A stretch of DNA of 64,000 bases from Symsagittifera roscoffensis. Taxonomy: Eukaryota; Xenacoelomorpha; Acoela; Convolutidae. The stretch's first letter is position 1; each line of letters begins with the position of its first letter. Made by a program: the position numbers and the translations under genes. Under the pieces are notes generated by a model. The model was not told where the DNA came from. It did no database searches and worked only from the letters and a program-made list of their open reading frames with translations. Below are positions 54,986-64,000 of the stretch, one piece after another. The stretch spans positions 69,306,123-69,370,122 of the forward strand of contig NC_087064.1 in NCBI RefSeq assembly GCF_963678635.1, given 5' to 3'.

Positions 54986-57591
54986 AATTATTAATTTTTC
55001 TCCAACTCCTTTTTCTAGTAACCTCAAATCAAAACATAAACCCTTCCCCTCGTACAGGACCACAAGATTTATTAGTAACACATTACGATTGCGAAGAAAA
55101 TGAACAAAAAACACTACACAAATATGCAATAAATCAAGTATCACAATGTGAAACAGAACCACAAGCTATAGAAACCACAGATATAATAGCAACACTCTAT
55201 TCAAAAGCCCGAGCAACAACAGTTACAGGTTATAAATTCACAGCAACATTTTCCGAAAAGAAAGTACATTGTTCACAAGTCTCCAACGGCAACAAAAACC
55301 GACTTGACCATGAATCATTCTATCAAAGTAATATAGAACGTCTTTTACATCTCAATCCCGACGATTGTAAAAATGAATTACTTAGACTAAACATCACACA
55401 AAATAAAAACTCCCAAAGAAAATTAGTTAATTTTCAAGTTTTTTCAGACTCTGTACATCAATCACAACTTGAAAGACACCAAGGACATATAAAACTAGAC
55501 GAAAAATACCCGTATAACGGCGCACACGGACGATTAACCTATGACCTACATGATAAACATTGGATACCACACATTGGTATAAATAACCCATCAAACTGCA
55601 AAGCAGACACGAAAAATAAAGGATACCAAGAAATAATGCTTTTCGATTGGAAAATACAACTCGAAAAAATACAACTCACACGAGATTTATCTGATAATAC
55701 AATGATCTATCAAGGAATCCGACTACCTTGTAAAAATGATCAAGGATATTGCGACCCTACAACAAGAACACAAGCAACAATTGTTTGGTTCCCCGAAGAT
55801 ACATGTACAACATTTCAAGTAGCAAAAATACACGCTCGTATGATAAAATTTCACGAAAAATATTTTATACAATCAATTCCATATGAACAAGTCCATCCAT
55901 CACGCAAACTAAGTTCCGATTTTAGAAACATAGACAATATAGAAAATAAATTGACACGTTTTCAAATATATCAAGAAACAGAACTTGCATGTAAATACAG
56001 GAATCCACTTCACAGAACACAATACTCTGAAATATTAGTTGAATACGAAAAAGGATTCGACATGACCACTGGAAAAGTAAAAATCGACCCATATGCCACA
56101 GGTCATCCTCTAAACGAAGGAACATCCTATATACCAGTTAATTTTGAAAAAAGCAATGGACAACCTGGTGGACATCTAAAACCTTATGACACCAGAAGCA
56201 CACGCTTACAAGAATTATCACTAATGAATACTACATATTTCGGTAATATCCACTATGATATTCATTTGGATATGAAACTAGACTATACAATTAGCCGCAT
56301 TTTTCAAGAAATGTCACTCTCCGAATTAGAAACACTACACCAACTATGTGAATTAGAACGAACACAAATATTACAATCACTTGCACTAGCAGTATTAAAA
56401 ATACCCTACGCAGGATACTTATTATCTGGAAATAGATCAAATTTTTTAGACTATGAAGGAAACATCTTATGGTTTTATACTTGTACCAAAAAAGTATCAC
56501 CACTATACGTTTTTGAAGATAAACGATGTTATAAAAGAATCCCTATCTTTTATAAGAATAAAGTACATTTCGTGGATACACTTTCACGAAGAACCTATTT
56601 CTGGGATACCGCAGTCCCATGTGGATCAGAAAATAGCCACAATGTAGTACAACTAAACCCTGATGAAAATAAATATTATCTTCTCACTCCATATCCCACA
56701 TTAATGCAATCACTCAAAAAATTTTCACCAGAAAGCATTCGCGCTATTGCTCGAAACCCAAATATAGACTTACAATCAATAGGAATCTATTCAAAATCAG
56801 ATATTCAACATCACATTAGAACACAACAATTCCAAGAATTATTAACACAAATGGACACTATACAAAGACAATCAATAGACCAAAACTTACGCAAACTTGC
56901 AGAAACCGCAGGATTTGCCGATATCTACACGCAAGACTATAGCGGATATTTTAAAGACATTAAAGATTATATATATCTAAACGGCGAAAAATACCGTCCC
57001 CAAGATATATCACCAATCAACATTTTTAGCTTTGTTACACTCAAGAATGAAATCCTTGATTTTCTAGGATGGCCCTACTACATCTTAGAAAAATTGACTA
57101 TTTTATACGCAATGTTTAACTTTATTGGATTTCTTTTCTCACTCTTAAAAGGAATCTACAATACATGTGCTATACACACACAAGTAAACAGACAAGCAAG
57201 CGTAGCACGCATACTCTTTGCAGGATTTTTTGGAATTTTTTCCACATCTATAAACAAAATTCTTTTAGACGCACAAATAAAAGAATATAACACAAAAATA
57301 ACAACACGACAAAATACATACGACGAAGAACATAACAATGTCGACACACAGCCAACGGCACCACAACTACCACCCCTACCAAATAATCATCCACTATCCC
57401 TAGTCCCACGAAATTTTCGAAATTTAGCAATCACACATAATCCAAATTTTCGACTCAATACATCGCAAAGTCCCGTCCAACATATAATGACACATCAATC
57501 ACAAGATGATAATACTTATGAACAAATTATTGAACAGCCCCATACCACCGCTTTTCAATCTCAAAATAATAATTTTTTTAGCCCACGATGA
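54973..57591 (+). CDS. element 2 Env-like membrane glycoprotein, 872 aa
   Basis: 872 codons, intact. Hydrophobic signal peptide at the start (KLLIFLQLLFLVTS). A large Cys-containing ectodomain with N-glycosylation sites (NIT, NTT, NRS). A conserved-looking Cys block near residues 500-570 includes YTCTKK, KRCYKRIPIFY, DTLSRRTYFWDTAVPCG and YYLLTPYP. One main membrane span about 698-735 (ILEKLTILYAMFNFIGFLF) is followed by a second hydrophobic stretch (ARILFAGFFGIF, about 749-767) and a polar tail of about 100 residues. Position after pol and topology fit an envelope protein for budding or entry. The Cys block vaguely recalls glycoproteins of chuvirus-related elements, but I could not verify that. 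Its TGA overlaps the next ATG. Confidence 0.75.
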   Translation: MYILKLLIFLQLLFLVTSNQNINPSPRTGPQDLLVTHYDCEENEQKTLHKYAINQVSQCETEPQAIETTDIIATLYSKARATTVTGYKFTATFSEKKVHCSQVSNGNKNRLDHESFYQSNIERLLHLNPDDCKNELLRLNITQNKNSQRKLVNFQVFSDSVHQSQLERHQGHIKLDEKYPYNGAHGRLTYDLHDKHWIPHIGINNPSNCKADTKNKGYQEIMLFDWKIQLEKIQLTRDLSDNTMIYQGIRLPCKNDQGYCDPTTRTQATIVWFPEDTCTTFQVAKIHARMIKFHEKYFIQSIPYEQVHPSRKLSSDFRNIDNIENKLTRFQIYQETELACKYRNPLHRTQYSEILVEYEKGFDMTTGKVKIDPYATGHPLNEGTSYIPVNFEKSNGQPGGHLKPYDTRSTRLQELSLMNTTYFGNIHYDIHLDMKLDYTISRIFQEMSLSELETLHQLCELERTQILQSLALAVLKIPYAGYLLSGNRSNFLDYEGNILWFYTCTKKVSPLYVFEDKRCYKRIPIFYKNKVHFVDTLSRRTYFWDTAVPCGSENSHNVVQLNPDENKYYLLTPYPTLMQSLKKFSPESIRAIARNPNIDLQSIGIYSKSDIQHHIRTQQFQELLTQMDTIQRQSIDQNLRKLAETAGFADIYTQDYSGYFKDIKDYIYLNGEKYRPQDISPINIFSFVTLKNEILDFLGWPYYILEKLTILYAMFNFIGFLFSLLKGIYNTCAIHTQVNRQASVARILFAGFFGIFSTSINKILLDAQIKEYNTKITTRQNTYDEEHNNVDTQPTAPQLPPLPNNHPLSLVPRNFRNLAITHNPNFRLNTSQSPVQHIMTHQSQDDNTYEQIIEQPHTTAFQSQNNNFFSPR

Positions 57592-59387
57592 GCCGCCAAC
57601 TTGGATCACTACACCGATCAAATTCCCATCCAACCAATCTTACCTCTCCAATCCCAATCATACCACTTTTTGCTTTTCCGCCACCCGATTTTCCATCTAG
57701 CAATGTAACATCAGGCATGAATTCCGACACTAACTCACATATTTCAGTTTTATACTCCATTTCACAGCTAAATAACCCGAATATTGAAACCCCCGATGAA
57801 TTCGCCGACTCAGAACCATCTCCATCCAATAATTTTCATAACCCTTCTAATTTTTCTCAACCCCCTTTTCAACCCATATTATCCAATAACCCTGACCCAA
57901 TCACTCCCACACCCTCTTATGCTTCCCAAGTTACCCCAACCTACTCCTCATACCATTCTGACCAATCATCTCATTCTCCAGACACCCCCCGAATCTCCCC
58001 AGAACTAGATAATTTTATTACCCTCCAACAACAACCCTACCACCTTAACACCCCGACCATAAACCAAATCTCCTCCACTACAAATTCATCCAATCCCCCT
58101 ACACCCTCTTCAAATTATACTGAATCATTAACACCATCATCCACATCCACTATATCTTCACTAAACACTAATAGAGCTTACCGCACTTTTAAAAGAAAAT
58201 TCCCCAACCATCCTTTCCCAGCAAAACCAGGAACAGCCCGTGAATACATCAACCACCCCCAGCATACTAACACTAAAGAATTTTTAGCTATCACTTTACC
58301 CTCATTTCCACAATACACCTTAAACACCCCTCACGACGCTAACGAAACACGCAACTTCGTAGATGAATACGTTTTAATGCCCACTCTCTCTTGGACCTCA
58401 TATTATCATTTTACTAACCCTCTTTGCTTACCTTTATCTAACACTCACATCGATATAGAGCGAAATAAGGACATGCTATATCAACTCACTACACCACTAA
58501 CCGCTAGACAGTTTACTTACGTTGGATATAAAAAATCACTAAAAATACACACTGCACCTAGAGCTAATGAATATACACTAGAATACTACGATCACAACAT
58601 CATTAGAGCTAACCAAGATCAATTCCTAGACGACGATCGCTTCGCTAATCCACAAATCACCGAGAAATTTTTCATCAAGACACCATATGTATTTACACTA
58701 AACATCTTCGACCGAAAGTTTGATCACATTATTTCAGAAGCACTAACAAACACACAAGCATACGAAAGTTTTAAAGAACGCTTCCAAATCTTTTCACTAA
58801 CCTTTCATTTCCTTGCACCACACGAAAGAGATTTACACTGCTCGCACGATATTATGTTGCGCACTAAACAAACACATACATACAGTTACTATCGTTTCAT
58901 CCAAAATCACTTTGACCTCCACACACCCTCTCGACAACCACACCATCGTTTCCAATTCATCAATTCAAAATACACTTCACCGTATTTCCTAAATTTCACA
59001 TATTGTATTAAAGACACTAACCTCCATGGTATTCTTCGTAATTATGACCCCATAACCCAAATGTACATTTTCTGCCCCATCACCAAGACCTTCAACGCCG
59101 AAGAATCCCGACCCTTCCTTATCCCGCACGAGTTCCTACAACCTATAGAAATCCCAATTTTAGAATTCATCCACAACACTAAATTTAACCACAAATTATA
59201 TAACTTAATCCAAAACACACCTTATGAGTTTGCAGTAGGCACTGAAGAACTAACCACTATTAAGGCACTTCAATTGCTTTGGCCACTGCTTCAAACTAAA
59301 AATATCATCCGCATCTTAGCTAAACTACTAACAACCTCAGAACTAATTCACGACATCTTCCCCCACGGTTTTTTCCCCGACGACTAA
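57588..59387 (+). CDS. element 2 last ORF, 599 aa, unknown
   Basis: 599 codons, intact, starting in an ATGA overlap with the Env-like stop codon. Residues 1 to about 200 are Ser/Pro/Asn/Thr-rich and likely disordered. From RAYRTFKRKFPNHPFPAKPG on it looks folded, aromatic and His-rich: SWTSYYHFTNPLCLPL, QFTYVGYKKSLKIH, KTPYVFTLNIFDRKFDHII, FLAPHERDLHCSHDIM, YFLNFTYCIKDTNLHGILRN, ending HDIFPHGFFPDD. No signal peptide, no clear membrane span, no family recognised. The DNA is more C-rich than the env gene, which may mean a different origin. Its stop is followed at once by a splice-donor-like sequence. Confidence 0.65.
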   Translation: MSRQLGSLHRSNSHPTNLTSPIPIIPLFAFPPPDFPSSNVTSGMNSDTNSHISVLYSISQLNNPNIETPDEFADSEPSPSNNFHNPSNFSQPPFQPILSNNPDPITPTPSYASQVTPTYSSYHSDQSSHSPDTPRISPELDNFITLQQQPYHLNTPTINQISSTTNSSNPPTPSSNYTESLTPSSTSTISSLNTNRAYRTFKRKFPNHPFPAKPGTAREYINHPQHTNTKEFLAITLPSFPQYTLNTPHDANETRNFVDEYVLMPTLSWTSYYHFTNPLCLPLSNTHIDIERNKDMLYQLTTPLTARQFTYVGYKKSLKIHTAPRANEYTLEYYDHNIIRANQDQFLDDDRFANPQITEKFFIKTPYVFTLNIFDRKFDHIISEALTNTQAYESFKERFQIFSLTFHFLAPHERDLHCSHDIMLRTKQTHTYSYYRFIQNHFDLHTPSRQPHHRFQFINSKYTSPYFLNFTYCIKDTNLHGILRNYDPITQMYIFCPITKTFNAEESRPFLIPHEFLQPIEIPILEFIHNTKFNHKLYNLIQNTPYEFAVGTEELTTIKALQLLWPLLQTKNIIRILAKLLTTSELIHDIFPHGFFPDD

Positions 59388-59390
59388 CAG

Positions 59391-59470
59391 GTAAGTATGA
59401 ATTAAGTAAATATTACTAACTAATTAAAATATTGAAAAAACTCACCATTCTTTATTCATGTTTTCTTTAG
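59391..59470 (+). promoter_or_regulatory. candidate 80-nt intron right after the last ORF
   Basis: Directly behind the TAA stop comes CAG|GTAAGTATG, a near-perfect 5' splice site (GT at 59391). tattactaact, a branch-point-like string, follows at about 59411-59422, and ttttctttag ends at 59470. The short distance from stop to junction would not trigger nonsense-mediated decay. Splicing is predicted only. Confidence 0.5.
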
Positions 59471-60947
59471 ATTTTTAGCCTTCATCCTCGATCATCTGAA
59501 AAATTCACAAAAGAAAAATAAAAAATAGCAAACTTCTTCAAAACTGTTTAAGACCCTATTAAACTTTTGCACCAACAATTAAATAAATATAATACCAATG
59601 CAGTAAATTAATTTATAAAATTTTCCCCCAAAGCAGTAAATCTAATTATGATGAAAATTTGTATCTTAAAATTCCCCCATAACTAGCAGTAAATTTCCAA
59701 ATTCTATGCAGTAAATTAATAAAATGCAATTGCAGTACTAACCTTTTGATATTTTCATTCATTCGCACAGAAATTCTATCCACACTCGCACAGCTCGCCC
59801 ACGAAGAATTGTTTAAAATAATGAATTTCAGTTTCAAGTTTTCACACTCAACAACTCTAACATACAATAACATGTTTCCAACTTTCCTTTAACCCGGTTG
59901 GAAAGGAATCATATACTAAACAAAACTAACCAACGCAGCTTACTAAATACCACAAATCATAGAATAACAGCATGACTAAGAAAAGGAAACCAACGGTACC
60001 CAAACCGGATTAACCCAGTTTAAAACTGGATAATTTATTCTTTTGAAGACTATTACAAAGTCTTAGAAAGAAATAATAAAACACAAAAAAGTCGAAAGAC
60101 AAACCCATACCACAAACAATTTGATTTTTGAAAAAAGGACACAACCAACGAAACATAAGAAAAACCACAACAAACCCAACATAAAACGTTGTCACATAAC
60201 AGGACCCCTCACAAAAACCGCATGAAATCATACTCCCACTCCTGGCCTAACCCACCAGGAAGGACGTCCTGAGCATGCTCTATAGCCGGCCTAACCCACC
60301 GCGCTACATCCACGCTTTGTGACCACACCTTTATTTTTAATAAGAGCTACTCAAGGGTGAGTAACTCTTCAAAATAACCGAACTAAAACAAAAAGCTTTT
60401 GTGAAAACAACTAACTAAAATCATTATTAAAAAATATTAAACTAATAAAAGTTTTATAAAATGTAAAATCACATGATGCAATATATAGATCAGAATACAA
60501 CACCAAGGACGAACATCAAAAGACAAGACGACCTCACTACACTCGAGAGAGAATGACCAACTACAATCGATATGCCGCTCACAATCACAACTCAAAGGAT
60601 TTAGAGTACGACTTGACTTCGCAGAAAAGGACTTCATTGAACTAGACCAATGACCACCTCGATGTTAAAGTATACGTACAGATCCGAGTAACCAGGCATC
60701 CCCTCCACGCACAATCTCCACGCCATTCCCAAGCTAGATCAGACACAAAGGAAGTTCTCCCCGAAGAACAGAAAAACCTGACATAGCCAACCATTCTGAA
60801 ATCAGAATTGATTTTGTTGCAGAGACTCAGTCGTTGTCACAAGAAGAAGCGGAAGAAAATTATGATGTTCGCCAAATACCAACGTCCATCATCCACCCTT
60901 GAATTACAGAAGAACTGTTCTAAAAAACTCTGTAAAACCCGGATGGG
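59471..60947 (+). other. element 2 3' non-coding region
   Basis: About 1.5 kb without a gene. gcagtaaat occurs four times in 117 bases (59600, 59633, 59686, 59708). ggcctaacccacc occurs twice (60244, 60288). A small inverted repeat, aacccagtttaaaactgg, lies near 60012-60030. The bases just before the 3' LTR (cccggatggg, 60938-60947) are a weak polypurine tract. It may hold RNA export, packaging or 3'-processing signals. Confidence 0.5.
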
Positions 60948-61355
60948 TGGAACCTGATCTAAACTATATTTTATGATTGGATAAATTAAATGTTTTACCA
61001 ATGTAAAGTATTTAATATTAACCAATCATGATCCATCTAACTAACAACCCACTTATTTGTAAGTGCTGAAGTTACTTGTAATTTCAGCACCAGAGAGATT
61101 TGAATTTAACTTAGAAATTAGTTGGACTCTCCCGAGCACTTCAGCAGCCGCAATAAACCAGTATACCCTAGATCTATTGAGCCTAGCAGAGACTAGTTAA
61201 ACAACCTGAGACTAGATAGTATAAGAGTAAGATTAGTATCGGTATTAGACTAAGAAGTTGCACGAATCTATCCGGCCGAAAATAAGATAGCGTGACGAGC
61301 AGACGGTGTACCCTATCCGAAATTACTCTATGAGTTACACTTCGGTCCTAACTCA
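60948..61355 (+). repeat. element 2 3' LTR, 408 bp
   Basis: Matches 42504-42911 with two substitutions. AATAAA at 61152-61157. Followed by AAAA (61356-61359), matching the four bases before the 5' LTR. Confidence 0.97.
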
Positions 61356-63012
61356 AAAAGTTGCACAAAATTCAACGAATTATTTTCCAGTTTTTGTCAC
61401 TCTGCATTGTAAACAACAATTTTTGACTGAGTTGTTTCAAAGATGGACGACGTTATAATCTTGAAACAAAGTTTAAAATTGTTAGCAAAGATTGATTAGA
61501 ACTTTTATTTATGATCTTCAATATTATTAAAGCAAAAAAAAATGAACAACAGTTTAGAAATTGGACTTGAAGTTAGAAGCGTTGTCTCAAATTTAATAAT
61601 AACATTGAACATAACTAGTACCCGGGTGCCAATTTCGAACTTATGTTTTCGACATAAAACCGACCAAAAATGCTTAAGCTTTGATCGGCGCGACCGTAAA
61701 CGCCTATTTTTCATCGGCGTGACCAAAAATATCTATGTTTCGACCAAGTTCGTCCGAGCGAAATATGTTTCGACGGACGCAATCAATTTTTTTACGTTTC
61801 GACCAAGTTTGACTAAGTTTTGACATAATTCGATTAATATCGTTTAAATTGATTAATTTTTTGACCAATTTATACTACGCCAAATTCAGTTCGACCAATA
61901 CGGTCAAATTTGAACATGTTCAACAGTTCAACCAAGTTTGTTTCAATTATTTATCGTAGAGCAAGTTCAAGCAAAGACTGTTAGCTCAGTTTCTAAGGTC
62001 GAACTTTGACATCTGTTCTTACGGCAAAAAGATGTTATCACATCTAAATGTTATCACTCGAAAATGTTTTCAGACCAAAACGTTAGATTTCTTGTCATCG
62101 CTTGGTTCATCTGAGCTCTAAATTTTATAGCAAACAAAAATCTTTCATCGAATTTTGGTTAAAAGATACCCACAGTAGGTGCAAAAAAAAATCAAACTAA
62201 AATAATGTGCTTTTTATTTGTTCTGATAGTTTTGGGACTTATCGGACTGCGTGACTTTTTACCTTGGGTAATACGAGTTTTAGGACTTTTGGAAACTCAC
62301 TGGTTCGAAGAAGAAACTTTGAACATCGTTTAAATAAATGCAAACATATTTTTCAACGAACATTTAAGATAGTTAATTTTTTTCTTGACCATAATCCTTG
62401 CATGAGTTCGCAAAACTTAAATTAGCTGAAACTGCCGTAATAATAAAACTGCCGGGTACCGAAACTTTCAATATCTTACAAATACCAAATTTTAAACTAG
62501 GCAAATCTGATTATTCAGTTCGAGGTTATGATTATTATTGTTCATTGTTTATTACAACAGCGAAGTTGATATACAAAATATGTACTTTTCTCTAAACATT
62601 GCTATTGCTCTTGTTTTTACTCGACTAATTCTTCTTGCCATCGGTGCGTATAATATATTTTTTTAAATATTTCAAATTTCTGAAAAACTGTATTTCAAAG
62701 TGTTTTTTAAATTAAGCCACTTAGAATTGAGCTTTTCTGAGTCTGATTTTGTAGGTTTGAAAGCTTTGAATTTGGGAGAAATAAATGAAAAGACCCGATG
62801 CAAGTACCAAGGGAACCATGGCAAGCCCTGGTTTTTCCGCGTTCAGTTAGCGTTCTTATGTTCTGGCTTTTGTATTTCCATAAATTGCCAGACTGGGCAC
62901 CCGAAAATGATAATGTCCCAAGGCGGTTTTTTTTTGCCGCAGAAAAAGTTTGATCCTATTCCCAATCAAAGCCTGAAAACATGCTTGCAAAGGTCTGAAA
63001 AAAAAGATAAAA
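61356..63012. other. AT-rich flank, nothing firm
   Basis: Between 61660 and 61900 phrases such as tttcgaccaagtt recur loosely, without a fixed period. Short frames at 61542-61823, 62398-62595 and 62700-63035 have no recognised domain. A host exon here cannot be excluded; gattttgtag at about 62745-62754 is acceptor-like. Confidence 0.4.
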
Positions 63013-63405
63013 ATGTTTGTTTTTTGTTTCGGTGACGTCATAGCATGTGGACCAATGGACGACGATGAACCTATCTCAGTTATAAACCGGAAGGATGAAC
63101 ACGAGGTGGTGGGAGAAGTAGGCGAGGGGGGACAAGTGAGCAAGGGGGGACAAGTGAGCGAGGGGACGGGAGAATCAGGTGAGGGGGGACAAATGAGCGA
63201 GGGGACGGGAGAATCAGGTGAGGGGGGACAAGTGAGCGAGGGGACGGGAGAATCAGGTGAGGGGGGACAAGTTAGCGAGGAGACTGGAGAATCAGGTGAG
63301 GGGGGACAAGTGAACGGAGGGGGCGAAGGGGAGGAGAGTGAGGGACAGGGAGAGACGTGGGAGTCACTACTGTTCATCATCGCCAACAAATACCATCCCA
63401 TGGGG
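63013..63405 (+). CDS. Gly/Glu-rich repeat protein fragment, cut by gap
   Basis: Open frame running into the assembly gap. After MDDDEPISVINRKDEHE it has about four copies of a 13-residue unit, GGQVSEGTGESGE, encoded by a 39-bp tandem repeat (about 63145-63310), then a Gly/Glu-rich end. The repeat is acidic and low in complexity. No family recognised; it could be a real low-complexity exon or simply a minisatellite. The end is unknown because of the gap. Confidence 0.35.
63145..63320 (+). repeat. 39-bp minisatellite
   Basis: Units of the form gaggggggacaagtgagc plus gaggggacgggagaatcaggt are repeated about four times with few changes. It stops shortly before the N run, and the repeat may be why assembly failed there. 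Confidence 0.85.
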
Positions 63406-63605
63406 NNNNNNNNNNNNNNNNNNNNNNNNNNNNNNNNNNNNNNNNNNNNNNNNNNNNNNNNNNNNNNNNNNNNNNNNNNNNNNNNNNNNNNNNNNNNNNN
63501 NNNNNNNNNNNNNNNNNNNNNNNNNNNNNNNNNNNNNNNNNNNNNNNNNNNNNNNNNNNNNNNNNNNNNNNNNNNNNNNNNNNNNNNNNNNNNNNNNNNN
63601 NNNNN
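63406..63605. other. assembly gap, 200 N
   Basis: Exactly 200 N, the usual placeholder size, so the true distance is unknown. Confidence 0.99.
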
Positions 63606-63779
63606 ACGTGCAACGCATGAATATGCATTTCTCATTAAAAAAGAACAAAATGACACTCCTTTGACCCTACTTTTTAAAATGTTTTCGGAAAGTTCTGTTC
63701 TAATTGCTCAACAATTGTCGAACTTTTTTGCTTCATGCATAGGTCAAATTGTTTTGTTGTTCATCAGTATATGAATCTT

Positions 63780-64000
63780 GTTTAAAACAAATGGAAAAAT
63801 TTTGTTGTTTTTAACCTAATTAAAAAACCATTAACCTCCGGGCTGGCTGGCTGGTTAACTAAAATAAGAATTATAATAATAATCATCATAAAAATAACAA
63901 CAATAATCATTATAAGGATAATTATCAAATTAAGAATAACATTATTAATAATCATAAAAATCATCAAAATAATCATAATAATCATAAAACGAGAAAAACT
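63780..64000. other. low-complexity AT-rich end
   Basis: Short ggct repeat at 63840-63854, then aat/atc-type trinucleotide-like repeats to the end of the window. No gene. Confidence 0.7.

Larger units (their letters stand above)
42504..61355 (+). mobile_element. element 2: young giant Ty3/gypsy-type, retrovirus-like LTR element
   Basis: 18,852 bp with two 408-bp LTRs (TGGAACC...AACTCA) and AAAA on both sides. The LTRs differ at only two positions (G/T near 42802, C/T near 42868), so insertion is recent. The main gag-pol frame is open over 2589 codons with all catalytic motifs present. Downstream lie an Env-like glycoprotein gene and several extra ORFs, giving a retrovirus-like plan several kb longer than ordinary gypsy elements. 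The whole plus strand is A-rich and G-poor, unlike element 1. It contains no nested insertion that I can see. Confidence 0.95.

Noticed and set aside
61660-61900. tttcgaccaagtt recurrences as a tandem repeat
   Set aside because: No constant period and low similarity between occurrences.

Overview
This window is eukaryotic, from an invertebrate animal. It starts inside a spliced ionotropic glutamate receptor gene: 11 exons can be joined in one open frame, with ten introns of 74 to 652 bp. The rest is almost entirely mobile DNA. I see no bacterial features. I cannot name the species. The Gag-Pol type of the first large retroelement reminds me of elements common in cnidarian assemblies, but that is an impression and not a search result.

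Layout. 1-4707: 3' part of a kainate/AMPA-type glutamate receptor gene, + strand, with a tRNA-derived SINE in one intron. 4708-10252: gene-poor, AT-rich DNA holding a relic of a retroelement reverse-transcriptase C-terminus (about 6640-7634) and a clean non-autonomous hAT MITE with 8-bp target duplications (8293-8730). About 10253-36681: a decayed giant Ty3/gypsy LTR element of about 26.4 kb (element 1). It has LTRs of about 1.06 kb that are roughly 90% identical in the part compared by eye, a leader with an array of about 24 short hairpins, a broken gag-pol, and about 13 kb of accessory coding DNA that includes an SGNH/GDSL-hydrolase-like domain and a triplicated block. A 1.15-kb tandem duplication (36121-38422) straddles the end of its 3' LTR. 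38423-42503: a Penelope-like RT relic on the minus strand and a foldback element of about 750 bp.

42504-61355: a young giant LTR retroelement, retrovirus-like, of 18,852 bp (element 2). Its 408-bp LTRs differ at only two bases and are flanked by AAAA. Its order is LTR, PBS, 1.2-kb leader, three small ORFs, a 2589-codon gag-pol ORF with intact PR, RT, RNase H and integrase motifs, two small overlapping membrane-protein ORFs, a 378-codon open frame without any ATG, an 872-codon Env-like glycoprotein, a 599-codon unknown protein, and a 1.5-kb 3' untranslated part. The genes after gag-pol are packed with retrovirus-like or operon-like overlaps (two ATGA stop/start overlaps and one 13-nt overlap), while splice-donor-like sites lie in the leader and at the last stop codon.

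61356-64000: AT-rich DNA, a reading frame with 39-bp Gly/Glu-rich repeats that runs into a 200-N assembly gap, then low-complexity sequence.

Element 2 is the best candidate for an undescribed system. It is apparently recent and intact, and it carries several accessory genes, one of which standard ATG-based ORF calling misses altogether.
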